Assembly (NCBI GenBank): GCA_045590715.1
Contig: JAZNRO010000128.1
Coordinates: forward strand, 1-6,484
DNA from: RGIG5579 sp045590715
GTDB taxonomy: Bacteria; Bacillota; Clostridia; Oscillospirales; SIG627
Direction: 5' to 3'
Length of the DNA stretch: 6,484 bases
The translations under genes and the position numbers were made by a program. This document shows, piece by piece, positions 1 to 5,585 of the stretch. Below the pieces are notes generated by a model. It did no database searches and was not told the origin of the DNA. It worked only from the letters and a program-made list of their open reading frames with translations. Each line of letters opens with the position of its first letter. Positions within the stretch are counted from its first letter, which is position 1.

Positions 1-54
1 CGCGGGACCCATTTATGGGTAGTAAGTAACAGTTGCATGGCTGGCAGGCCAATC

Positions 55-73
55 TAAAAACGCACTTGTGCGT
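55..73 (-). terminator. Possible second (backup) terminator of the ABC operon
   Basis: Positions 60-73 form a short perfect inverted repeat (ACGCA, loop CTTG, TGCGT). On the minus strand it is followed directly by five T residues (59-55). This is the layout of a weak intrinsic terminator acting on leftward transcripts, about 70 nt beyond the stop of the last ABC gene. The stem is only 5-6 bp, so it may instead be part of a larger structure: CTGGC at 41-45 can pair with GCCAG at 75-79 around it. Confidence 0.35.
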
Positions 74-111
74 CGCCAGTATTGTTTAGGGCTGTGCCCG
101 AAAATGAAATA

Positions 112-130
112 CCCCCCGTTATACGGGGGG
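112..130 (-). terminator. Intrinsic terminator of the marR-ABC operon
   Basis: An 8-bp perfect stem of almost pure G:C (CCCCCCGT at 112-119, ACGGGGGG at 123-130) closes a 3-nt loop. It starts 12 nt past the TAA of the last ABC gene. On the minus strand the stem is followed by a T-rich but interrupted tract (TATTTCATTTT, 111-101). Position and shape fit termination of the leftward operon. Confidence 0.75.
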
Positions 131-141
131 ATATTTATTAT

Positions 142-1932
142 TTAGTGGAACTGGGAGTGATAAAGGGAGTGGTAGAAACCGCCTTTTTTCAGCAGGGTTT
201 CGTGATCTCCTTGCTCAATGATCGTTCCGTCTTTTACCACCAAAATGGTATCGGCGTTTTGAATGGTGGAAAGTCTGTGCGCAATGATAAAGCAGGTTTT
301 GTTTTCCATGAGCCCGGTCATAGCGTTTTGGATCTGAATTTCCGTGCGGGAGTCTACGTTGGAGGTAGCCTCGTCCAGAATGAGAATGGGCGCTTTGGAG
401 AGAAAGGCACGGGCGATGGTAATCAGCTGTTTCTGTCCTTTGGAGATATTTACACCGTCGTCGGAAAGGATGGTGCGATAGCCTTCGGGCAGACTGTTGA
501 TATAAGAGTCGATCTTGGCTGCCCTTGCGGCGGCGTAAACCTCTTCAGGGGTGGCATCCTCTCGTCCGTAAACGATGTTATCGTATATGGTGCCGTAGAA
601 GAGCCAGGTATCCTGGAGTACCATATTGAAAGCAAGGCGCAGATCACTGCGCTTGATCTTGGTAGAGGGAATGCCGTCAATGAGGATCTGGCCCTTTTGA
701 TGGTCGTAAAAGCGCATGAGAAGATTGATAATGGTCGTTTTTCCTGCGCCGGTGGGCCCTACGATGGCAACAACCTTGCCTTTTTCCGCAGTAACGGATA
801 CGTTCTTGAGGACTGTTTTATCTTCCGTGTAGCCAAAGCTTACGTCCTTTAATAAAACATCGCCTTTTACCTTTTTTAGTTCCTTGGCATCGTTTTCGTC
901 CGTTTTTTCCGGCTCTTCATCCAAAATGCCGAATACCCGTTCTGCGGCGGAAAAGGCAGACTGGATCTCGTGAAGAATGTTAGAAAATTCGTTGATGGGC
1001 CCGGCAAATTTTCTGGAGTACTGAACGAACTGGGCCACACCGCCAAGGGTAATGAAGAAAACAGAAGTTTCCAGTATTTTACCGTTTTGGGAGTACATAT
1101 AAAGGATACCGCCCATAATGGCAACCAGGGTCATGGAAAGATTGTTTATGAGGTTAATGGTGGGATAAAGCAGAGCCGCGTTGTATTCCGCTTTGTAGTA
1201 GGCGTCCATGGTCTCGTCGTTGATCTTATTAAAACGGGAGGACATGACTTCTTCTCTTCCATAAGCGGAGATGGTACGGGATCCGGTGAGCATTTCTTCC
1301 GCATAGCCGTTTAATTCCCCGTATTTTTTCGACCGTCTTCTGAAAAGGGGACGGACTTTTTGGGAGCGGTACTTGGTGAAAAGAAGGGAAGCGGGAACGG
1401 TTAAGGTGAAAATGAGGATCATGGGCTTTGATATCTGCCACATAAACAGAAGTGAGCCAACTACGGTGTAGATACTGGTCAGGATCTGTACCAGATCGTG
1501 GGAGAGGGTGCTGTTGATGGTGTCGATATCGTAGGACAAGTGACTGATAATATCGCCGGTAGCGTGGGTATCAAAGAAGTTTACGGGAAGGGTGGTCAGT
1601 TTTTCAAAGACCTGCTTTCGCATTTTGTAGATGATCCTTTGGCTTAATTGGATCATTACTACGGAAAGCACGTAGGAAAGCAGGGCAGAGATGGCGTAGC
1701 AGGAAAGCATGGTAGCGATATTTTTCCAAACGCCGGAAAAATTCACTCCGCCGCTTTGTTCAATACAGTCAATTGCGGCGCCGGAAAACCGTGGGCCCAA
1801 AAGAGATAATTGGTTGGACCCCAGGGTGAGAATGAGAGCAATGATGAATAAGGGCCACTGCTCCAGTACGTATCTGCCCAGCCTTAGGAAGATGCCTTTT
1901 TTGTTTCTTTTTTTCATATTATTTTCAGTCAA
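142..1932 (-). CDS. Heterodimeric ABC exporter subunit, catalytically competent half (ABC-B)
   Basis: This is a half-transporter of about 596 residues with an N-terminal exporter-type membrane domain (about six helices, roughly residues 28-310) and a C-terminal ATPase domain. Numbering from the TTG start, visible motifs are an A-loop Tyr (~368), Walker A GPTGAGKTT (~392-400), Q-loop Gln (~440), Walker B ILILDE with the catalytic Glu (~521) and switch His in IIAHRLST (~552). The ABC signature reads NISKGQ rather than LSGGQ. With the degenerate preceding subunit this predicts an asymmetric BmrCD/LmrCD/TM287-288-like exporter in the cytoplasmic membrane. The substrate (drug, lipid or peptide) cannot be read from the sequence. 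I chose TTG at 1932 because GGGAGG lies 8 nt upstream. A GTG at 1941 abuts the same GGGAGG and an ATG at 1917 is 24 nt from it. The chosen start overlaps the previous gene by 8 nt, suggesting translational coupling. Confidence 0.93.
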   Translation of the reverse strand: MTENNMKKRNKKGIFLRLGRYVLEQWPLFIIALILTLGSNQLSLLGPRFSGAAIDCIEQSGGVNFSGVWKNIATMLSCYAISALLSYVLSVVMIQLSQRIIYKMRKQVFEKLTTLPVNFFDTHATGDIISHLSYDIDTINSTLSHDLVQILTSIYTVVGSLLFMWQISKPMILIFTLTVPASLLFTKYRSQKVRPLFRRRSKKYGELNGYAEEMLTGSRTISAYGREEVMSSRFNKINDETMDAYYKAEYNAALLYPTINLINNLSMTLVAIMGGILYMYSQNGKILETSVFFITLGGVAQFVQYSRKFAGPINEFSNILHEIQSAFSAAERVFGILDEEPEKTDENDAKELKKVKGDVLLKDVSFGYTEDKTVLKNVSVTAEKGKVVAIVGPTGAGKTTIINLLMRFYDHQKGQILIDGIPSTKIKRSDLRLAFNMVLQDTWLFYGTIYDNIVYGREDATPEEVYAAARAAKIDSYINSLPEGYRTILSDDGVNISKGQKQLITIARAFLSKAPILILDEATSNVDSRTEIQIQNAMTGLMENKTCFIIAHRLSTIQNADTILVVKDGTIIEQGDHETLLKKGGFYHSLYHSQFH

Positions 1933-3643
1933 GGAAAGCACCTCCCATCTGGGAATCGCTGATCTCTTTGTATTCCGGACAGGTCTCCATCAAATCTTCG
2001 TGTTTTCCGTTTCCGATGATCGCGCCGTTTTCAATTACCAGGATCAGATCGCAGTTTTTCACGGAGCTGACTCGCTGGGCTACGGTAATGACGGTGGAAT
2101 CCGGAATGTTTTGAGAAAGGGCCTGCCGCAGGTTGGCGTCGGTCTTGTAATCCAGGGCAGAGGAGGAGTCGTCCAAAATCAGGATATCGGGATTTCCTGC
2201 AATGGCACGGGAAATGAGGAGTCTTTGCCGCTGACCGCCGGATAGGTTGGTACCGCCGGTGGTTACCTTGTGGGAATAGCCATCGGGCAGGGCAGAAATA
2301 AAGGGGTGAGCCTGGGCGATCTCTGCCGCTTTGATCATATCTTCTTTTGTAATGTCCCGGCCGAAACAAATGTTTTCTTCAATGGTTCCGGCGTAAATAA
2401 AGTCGTTTTGAAAAGCAATGCCAAACATAGCGGTAAGCTCTTCCGGCTCATAGGAGCGTACGTCTTTTCCGTGAATGCGGATCACACCAGAATTTACGTC
2501 GTAAAAGCGCATCAAAAGGCGCAGAAGGGTGGACTTTCCGCTTCCGGTAGCGCCGATGATACCGAGGCTTTCGCCCTTTTTCAAGGCAAAAGAAACGTTT
2601 TTGATATTGTTTTCTTTGCCAAGATAGGAAAAGGAAACGTTTTCAAACGAAATGTGGTAAGAGGGATCGCCCTTGCCGTCGTCTTCCCGGATCTTCAGTT
2701 CGCTCTCCTCTTCCAATACTTCAAAAATACGCTTGGCGGAGGCGGCGCATTTGGTAAACATAACGAACATACGGGAGATGGACATCATTGCCATAGAAAT
2801 GAGGGTGAAATACTGCATAAAGGCAATGACCGTTGAGGCAGAGGAAGTGCCTTTTGATACAAAGTAAGCGCTCAGTCCGATAACGCCCACAATACCCATA
2901 TTCATCAGTAGGGTCATAATGGGATTTACTACACCCATGATCATTCCCGCCTTGGTTTCGTTTTTCTTTAAGGCTAAATTTGCTTTGTCGTAGCGGGCGT
3001 TTTCATAATCCACTTTGGAAAGGGCTTTGATCACGCGAATACCCTGGGCGTCTTCCCGGACTACCCGCACCATTTTATCAACGGATCTTTGTACTCCTGA
3101 ATATAGGGGAACACCCATACGGGATACGTTGTATACCACGATGAAAATAAAGGGCAGAGTGGCGATCATCACAAGGGCCAGTTTCCAGTCCATCAAGAGG
3201 GTGATCATGGTGCCGCCCATTAAAAGAATGGGAGCGCGGATACCCATTCTCTGCATCATACCAACGAAATTCTGTACGTGATAGGTATCAGAGGTGATTC
3301 TGGATTCCAGAGAGGGAATGGTGAAACGGTCCGTGCTTCTGGCGGAAAGACCAAGGGTCTTGGAAAACAGCTCTTTTCTCATACGGGTGGCAAAGAGCAT
3401 GGTAGTTTTTGCTGCCATTCTATTGGCGGTGATATTGCCAACGCAGGCAACAAATGCACAAAAGGCCATCAAAACCCCGTAAAACAAAATCTTATTAATC
3501 TCGTTGCTCTCAATGACGTTTTCTAAAATGTAACTGAGTAAAAAGGGGATGATCAGCTCCGCTACGGTACCGATCACTTTGATGGTGATCCCTTTTGCAA
3601 TTCTTTTCCGTAAGGGTTTGAGGTAAGTAAAGATCCAACTCAA
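1925..3643 (-). CDS. Heterodimeric ABC exporter subunit, degenerate-site half (ABC-A)
   Basis: This 572-residue half-transporter has a membrane domain (about six helices, residues ~15-295) fused to an ATPase domain. Walker A is GATGSGKST (364-372), the Q-loop Gln is at 412 and the signature is a perfect LSGGQ (467-471). Walker B ends ILILDD, so Asp492 replaces the catalytic Glu, and VAQR puts Gln523 in place of the switch His. These two losses mark the non-hydrolysing site of heterodimeric exporters such as TM287/288. The partner's altered signature and intact catalytic residues complete the picture. I chose TTG at 3643 because AGGGGGAG lies 7 nt upstream and the following residues (SWIFTYLKPLRK) are a typical exporter N-terminus. 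It overlaps the MarR stop in a TTGA tetranucleotide. Reading further upstream to the ATG at 3757 only adds a basic, non-homologous stretch that shadows marR. Confidence 0.93.
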   Translation of the reverse strand: MSWIFTYLKPLRKRIAKGITIKVIGTVAELIIPFLLSYILENVIESNEINKILFYGVLMAFCAFVACVGNITANRMAAKTTMLFATRMRKELFSKTLGLSARSTDRFTIPSLESRITSDTYHVQNFVGMMQRMGIRAPILLMGGTMITLLMDWKLALVMIATLPFIFIVVYNVSRMGVPLYSGVQRSVDKMVRVVREDAQGIRVIKALSKVDYENARYDKANLALKKNETKAGMIMGVVNPIMTLLMNMGIVGVIGLSAYFVSKGTSSASTVIAFMQYFTLISMAMMSISRMFVMFTKCAASAKRIFEVLEEESELKIREDDGKGDPSYHISFENVSFSYLGKENNIKNVSFALKKGESLGIIGATGSGKSTLLRLLMRFYDVNSGVIRIHGKDVRSYEPEELTAMFGIAFQNDFIYAGTIEENICFGRDITKEDMIKAAEIAQAHPFISALPDGYSHKVTTGGTNLSGGQRQRLLISRAIAGNPDILILDDSSSALDYKTDANLRQALSQNIPDSTVITVAQRVSSVKNCDLILVIENGAIIGNGKHEDLMETCPEYKEISDSQMGGAFLD

Positions 3644-4077
3644 TTTTCTTCTCCCCCTTCCAGAATTTCTTTTGCTTTTTTCTGCATCCGACTTAAAACA
3701 GCGTCGAAGACGTCCAGTTCTTCCTGAGGGATTCCTTCTGATAAAAGGGTCATCCATTCAAGGGAAACCTTTTGAATTTCCGGAAGGACTGCAAGCATCT
3801 TTTCCGTAGGGAAGACGGAAAACTGCCTTTTGTCGCTTTCCAGCGCTTTTCTTTCAATATAGCCTTTCTCTTCCAGATAGTTTAAATTTCTGCAAGCCGT
3901 GCTCTTGTTCACACAAAGTTCCTGAGCAATCTCCTCTTGGGAGCGGCCGGGTACTGTGCTAATAGCCAATACGTAAGCGTAATGGCAGCTTTGCAGATCC
4001 CGGGCAGAAATTTTACTGCTTCTGTAAATGGCCTGGGAACGGCTGATATTATTCAGCACCTTCATAAATTTTGACAT
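3640..4077 (-). CDS. MarR-family transcriptional regulator
   Basis: This 145-residue protein has the size and layout of MarR-family winged-helix dimers. An N-terminal helical segment is followed by the winged helix-turn-helix (about residues 38-93): RSQEEIAQELCVNKSTACRNL (45-65) covers the helix-turn-helix with its recognition helix, and SDKRQFSVFP (81-90) forms the wing with the family's Asp-x-Arg (D82, R84). A C-terminal helix (about 117-140) would complete the dimer interface. The ATG at 4077 is preceded by GAGG with 7-nt spacing. A perfect palindrome overlaps the promoter just upstream, so the likely role is autorepression and repression of the two exporter genes it precedes and overlaps. 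The inducing ligand is unknown; in this family it is often a compound handled by the linked exporter. Confidence 0.92.
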   Translation of the reverse strand: MSKFMKVLNNISRSQAIYRSSKISARDLQSCHYAYVLAISTVPGRSQEEIAQELCVNKSTACRNLNYLEEKGYIERKALESDKRQFSVFPTEKMLAVLPEIQKVSLEWMTLLSEGIPQEELDVFDAVLSRMQKKAKEILEGGEEN

Positions 4078-4093
4078 CCAAATACCTCATTCA

Positions 4094-4130
4094 AATAGTT
4101 GCGCTTGCAACAGTTTCTAGCGCAACTATT
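4094..4130. promoter_or_regulatory. Operator palindrome for the MarR regulator
   Basis: A perfect 12-bp inverted repeat, AATAGTTGCGCT (4094-4105) and AGCGCAACTATT (4119-4130), is separated by 13 bp. It overlaps the -10 element and the predicted transcription start. Within it, read on the minus strand, two 16-bp sub-palindromes share the form [AT]GTT-8-AACT and sit 15 bp apart: AGTT..AACT and TGTT..AACT. The second contains TTGC-AAGC-GCAA, a MarR-box-like core. This could seat one dimer across the long repeat or two dimers side by side. Binding by the adjacent MarR protein is inferred from position. Confidence 0.8.
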
Positions 4131-4156
4131 ATAAAGAAAATGGAAAGATATGTCAA
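4128..4156 (-). promoter_or_regulatory. Consensus sigma-A promoter of the marR-ABC operon
   Basis: On the minus strand, TTGACA (4156-4151) is separated by exactly 17 bp from TATAAT (4133-4128). Both hexamers match consensus perfectly. Transcription should start near 4121, giving a leader of about 44 nt before the marR ATG. The -10 element lies partly inside the operator, so a strong basal promoter held down by a repressor is the expected arrangement. Confidence 0.9.
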
Positions 4157-4186
4157 TAAAATGATAAGAAATTTTCGGTTTTCTAT

Positions 4187-4218
4187 AAAAAAGCCTCGCA
4201 GTACCAAGTACAGCGAGG
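4187..4218 (-). terminator. Intrinsic terminator of the manganese catalase gene
   Basis: The stem is CCTCGC (4194-4199) with GCGAGG (4213-4218), continued past one mismatch by GTAC/GTAC around a 3-nt CAA loop. On the minus strand it is followed by CTTTTTT (4193-4187). It begins 8 nt after the catalase TAA and ends before the -35 of the marR promoter, so it insulates the exporter operon from catalase read-through. On the plus strand only a broken T-rich tract follows. Confidence 0.85.
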
Positions 4219-4225
4219 TTTACTT

Positions 4226-4891
4226 TTATTTATTAAAAGATACGGGTTTTGTTTCGCCGGTGTCAAAAGCATTGGGGCCGGGGTCAGACATGGAAAAATA
4301 CATTTTTGCCGCTTGGGTCGTTCCAAAATCACGGTTTGATCCGGTGTTTTGCACTTTGTTAAAGGCATCGCGGAACATTTGGTTATGGGCTTCTTCCCGG
4401 TTTAAGAGAAAATCAATGGTTTCCCGTACTTTTTTGTCGTCGATCTGTCTGTAAAGGTATTCGTATACCACTTTGGCTCGCTGTTCGGATGCGATATTAC
4501 TTAAGAGATCTGCGCACAGATCCCCGGTAACGGTTACATAATCTGCGGTCCAAGAATAGCCGGAAGCATTGATAAGGCCGGGATTCAGACCTAAAATCAC
4601 GTGGGATTGTATTTCGCCGCAGGGAACTTTTGCCGCATCAACATCGTGGCCGTTTAATAGATTGATGGTCTGTGCCACCATTTCCATATGGCCCAGTTCT
4701 TCCGCGGCAATGTCAAGGAAGAGATCTTTGATTTCGGGATCTTTGATTCTGAAACTTTGGGACATATATTGCATCGCAGCTTTTAATTCACCGTTTCCGC
4801 CGCCAAGCTGTTCTTGTAAGAGCGCCGCATATTGGGGATTGGGCTTTTCAACCGCAACAGGATGAAAAAGCATTTTTTCGTGTTTAAACAT
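4226..4891 (-). CDS. Manganese catalase family protein (CotJC-type)
   Basis: This is a ferritin-like four-helix-bundle protein of 221 residues with a dimanganese site, predicted to disproportionate hydrogen peroxide to water and oxygen. All five expected metal ligands can be placed: Glu35 (GGNGELKAAMQY), Glu65 and His68 (EELGHME), Glu136 (SEQRAKVVYEYL) and His169 (REEAHNQMF). The 33-residue spacing between the last two equals that of Glu148 and His181 in the Lactobacillus plantarum enzyme, as I recall it. The protein is shorter than that enzyme (about 266 residues) and closer to the CotJC spore-coat homologues, though no cotJA or cotJB lies beside it here. ATG at 4891 has AGAGG 7 nt upstream. 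The nearest upstream reading frame is the small frameshifted one ending 31 nt before it. The likely role is oxidative-stress protection in an anaerobe, or a spore coat component. Confidence 0.9.
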   Translation of the reverse strand: MFKHEKMLFHPVAVEKPNPQYAALLQEQLGGGNGELKAAMQYMSQSFRIKDPEIKDLFLDIAAEELGHMEMVAQTINLLNGHDVDAAKVPCGEIQSHVILGLNPGLINASGYSWTADYVTVTGDLCADLLSNIASEQRAKVVYEYLYRQIDDKKVRETIDFLLNREEAHNQMFRDAFNKVQNTGSNRDFGTTQAAKMYFSMSDPGPNAFDTGETKPVSFNK

Positions 4892-4922
4892 TTTCTTACC
4901 TCTCTATCATTTTTTGTGTAAT

Positions 4923-5058
4923 TCAATTTCCACCGGGACCATCATGGCGCTGACGGGTATCGGAGATTTCAATTTTTCCCTTAATATCACCGGGTTTCAT
5001 AAGGTTTTTTGAATCTTTTTTTGTTTTTCTGTTTTTGCGCATCCTTATTTTCAGACAT
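4923..5058 (-). pseudogene. Small lysine-rich reading frame, apparently frameshifted at A-runs
   Basis: The ATG at 5058 has an excellent AAGGAG (5072-5067) 8 nt upstream. It opens a lysine-rich frame (MSENKDAQKQKNKKRFKKPYETR) that stops after 23 residues at 4987. One frame over, starting just before that stop, is a clean continuation, KPGDIKGKIEISDTRQRHD and then GPGGN, ending at 4923. The two frames would join if one A were removed from either of two runs (A7 at 5022-5016, A6 at 5010-5005), giving a protein of about 44 residues. Without a shift, the second frame has its own ATGs at 5042 (39 residues) and 5000 (25 residues), but neither has a usable ribosome binding site. It may be a decayed gene, a sequencing error in a homopolymer, or a slippage-dependent gene. 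It lies 31 nt upstream of the catalase and could be cotranscribed. Function is unknown. Confidence 0.45.
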
Positions 5059-5190
5059 ATCTTTTGCTCCTTTTTCTCCTTTTGTTATTCTTATTTTCAG
5101 CGGTGTTATGGTAATTTATACGAAAACTTAATGTGGGTTAAAATTTAAACCGGTCGTAAATACTAATGAAAAGTGATCGGAGGTGAAAAT

Positions 5191-5376
5191 ATGGATAAAA
5201 ATGAAATGCCCATAGGCTTTTCTATGGCACTTGCCATGAATCCCGCAGCAATGCAAAATTTTGCACTTCTTAGCGAAGACAAGAAACAACAGATCATAAA
5301 CGGAACCCATTCTGTAAAGTCAAGAGAAGAGATGCAACGCTATGTAGACAGCCTAAAATTTAATACCGCTTTTTAA
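5191..5376 (+). CDS. Conserved-looking small protein of unknown function (61 residues)
   Basis: The ATG at 5191 has a near-ideal GGAGG (5179-5183) 7 nt upstream. An in-frame GTG at 5173 would place that ribosome binding site inside the gene, so it is rejected. The product has a hydrophobic, methionine- and alanine-rich first half (MPIGFSMALAMNPAAMQNFALL, residues 6-27) without a clear signal peptide. A charged helical second half follows (LSEDKKQQIINGTH then SREEMQRYVDSL). From memory, very similar small proteins with an MPxGFxMALA start and an EMxxxVxxL end are common in clostridia but have no assigned function. It is divergent from the catalase side and single-gene, ending at the terminator at 5406-5424. 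I do not assign a function. Confidence 0.8.
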   Translation: MDKNEMPIGFSMALAMNPAAMQNFALLSEDKKQQIINGTHSVKSREEMQRYVDSLKFNTAF

Positions 5377-5400
5377 AATCAAAGTTTAAAAACTAAAAAC

Positions 5401-5430
5401 AAAAAAAGCCCCTGTTAGGGGCTTCTTCTT
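5401..5430. terminator. Bidirectional intrinsic terminator
   Basis: A 7-bp stem, AAGCCCC (5406-5412) with GGGGCTT (5418-5424), closes a TGTTA loop. Going rightward it is followed by CTTCTTTT, ending the small plus-strand gene 30 nt after its stop. Going leftward it is followed by seven uninterrupted T residues (5407-5401), which makes it the better terminator in that direction. It may therefore stop transcripts from the AT-rich genes to the right, or originally have served the tRNA whose 3' end seems to lie beside it. Confidence 0.85.
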
Positions 5431-5431
5431 T

Positions 5432-5445
5432 TGGTCGGAGTAGCG
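5432..5445 (-). other. tRNA 3'-end-like fragment, possible attachment core
   Basis: Read on the minus strand, this is CGCTACTCCGACCA followed by a purine spacer and then a strong terminator hairpin with T7. That is the look of the acceptor stem end, discriminator base and CCA of a tRNA gene with its terminator. The sequence further upstream on the minus strand has no T-loop (TTCRA) and no cloverleaf, so no complete tRNA is present. A tRNA gene split by element integration would leave such a 3' fragment. The match is short and chance is a real alternative. Confidence 0.25.
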
Positions 5446-5448
5446 TTA

Positions 5449-5540
5449 TAGTAATCAAGCACAAACCCGCATAAATACTAGGTTTTTCGCAGCCATAAAC
5501 AGTACAAAGGTCTTGATTACTATTCGGTTTAGTATTTGTG
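5449..5540. repeat. Four copies of an 11-bp motif in interleaved inverted orientation
   Basis: The motif TAGTAwTyrwG occurs at 5449-5459 (plus, TAGTAATCAAG), 5470-5480 (minus, TAGTATTTATG), 5512-5522 (minus, TAGTAATCAAG) and 5530-5540 (plus, TAGTATTTGTG). Centres are 21, 42 and 18 bp apart, so the first three sit on one face of the helix. The first and third extend to a perfect 12-bp inverted repeat (5448-5459 with 5512-5523), and the second pairs with the fourth. This gives an A-B-A'-B' order. It resembles accessory or arm-type binding sites of a tyrosine recombinase next to an attachment core, or operator sites. As RNA it would have pseudoknot topology. No gene fits in this interval. Confidence 0.7.
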
Positions 5541-5585
5541 GGGTGTTCATACCCAACCTGATTTTAATAATATTAAACGAACAAA

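Noticed and set aside
82..852. Long plus-strand open frame (256 codons) opposite the second ABC gene
   Set aside because: It is the antisense shadow of the ATPase domain, whose frame has clear Walker, signature and switch motifs. No ribosome binding site or protein-like motif is seen in the shadow.
1709..2836. Plus-strand frames opposite the ABC genes
   Set aside because: They are antisense shadows with unnatural composition (Gly/Val/Phe-rich) and no start signals. The opposite strand is unambiguously coding.
3644..3757. 38-residue N-terminal extension of the first ABC subunit from an ATG at 3757
   Set aside because: The extension lies wholly inside marR in another frame, is Arg/Lys-rich without exporter similarity, and the ribosome binding site points to the TTG at 3643.
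4907..4945. 12-codon minus-strand frame just before the catalase, as a leader peptide
   Set aside because: It has no ribosome binding site, overlaps the small frameshifted gene and shows no attenuator structure.
5173..5190. GTG start extending the 61-residue protein by six residues
   Set aside because: The GGAGG ribosome binding site would be inside the extension. It is ideally spaced for the ATG at 5191.
5059..5190. Divergent promoters between the small frameshifted frame and the 61-residue gene
   Set aside because: AT-rich -10-like strings exist (for example TATAAA near 5120 on the minus strand), but no -35 at proper spacing and no sporulation sigma pattern stands out, so nothing can be called.
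5425..5560. Complete tRNA gene on the minus strand
   Set aside because: Only the last ~14 bases look tRNA-like. No T-loop, anticodon arm or matching 5' acceptor strand is found upstream.
5563..5577. AT-only palindrome TTTAATA-A-TATTAAA as terminator of the DUF2971-like gene
   Set aside because: The stem is all A:T around a single central base with no T-run after it. It is more likely compositional than a working terminator.
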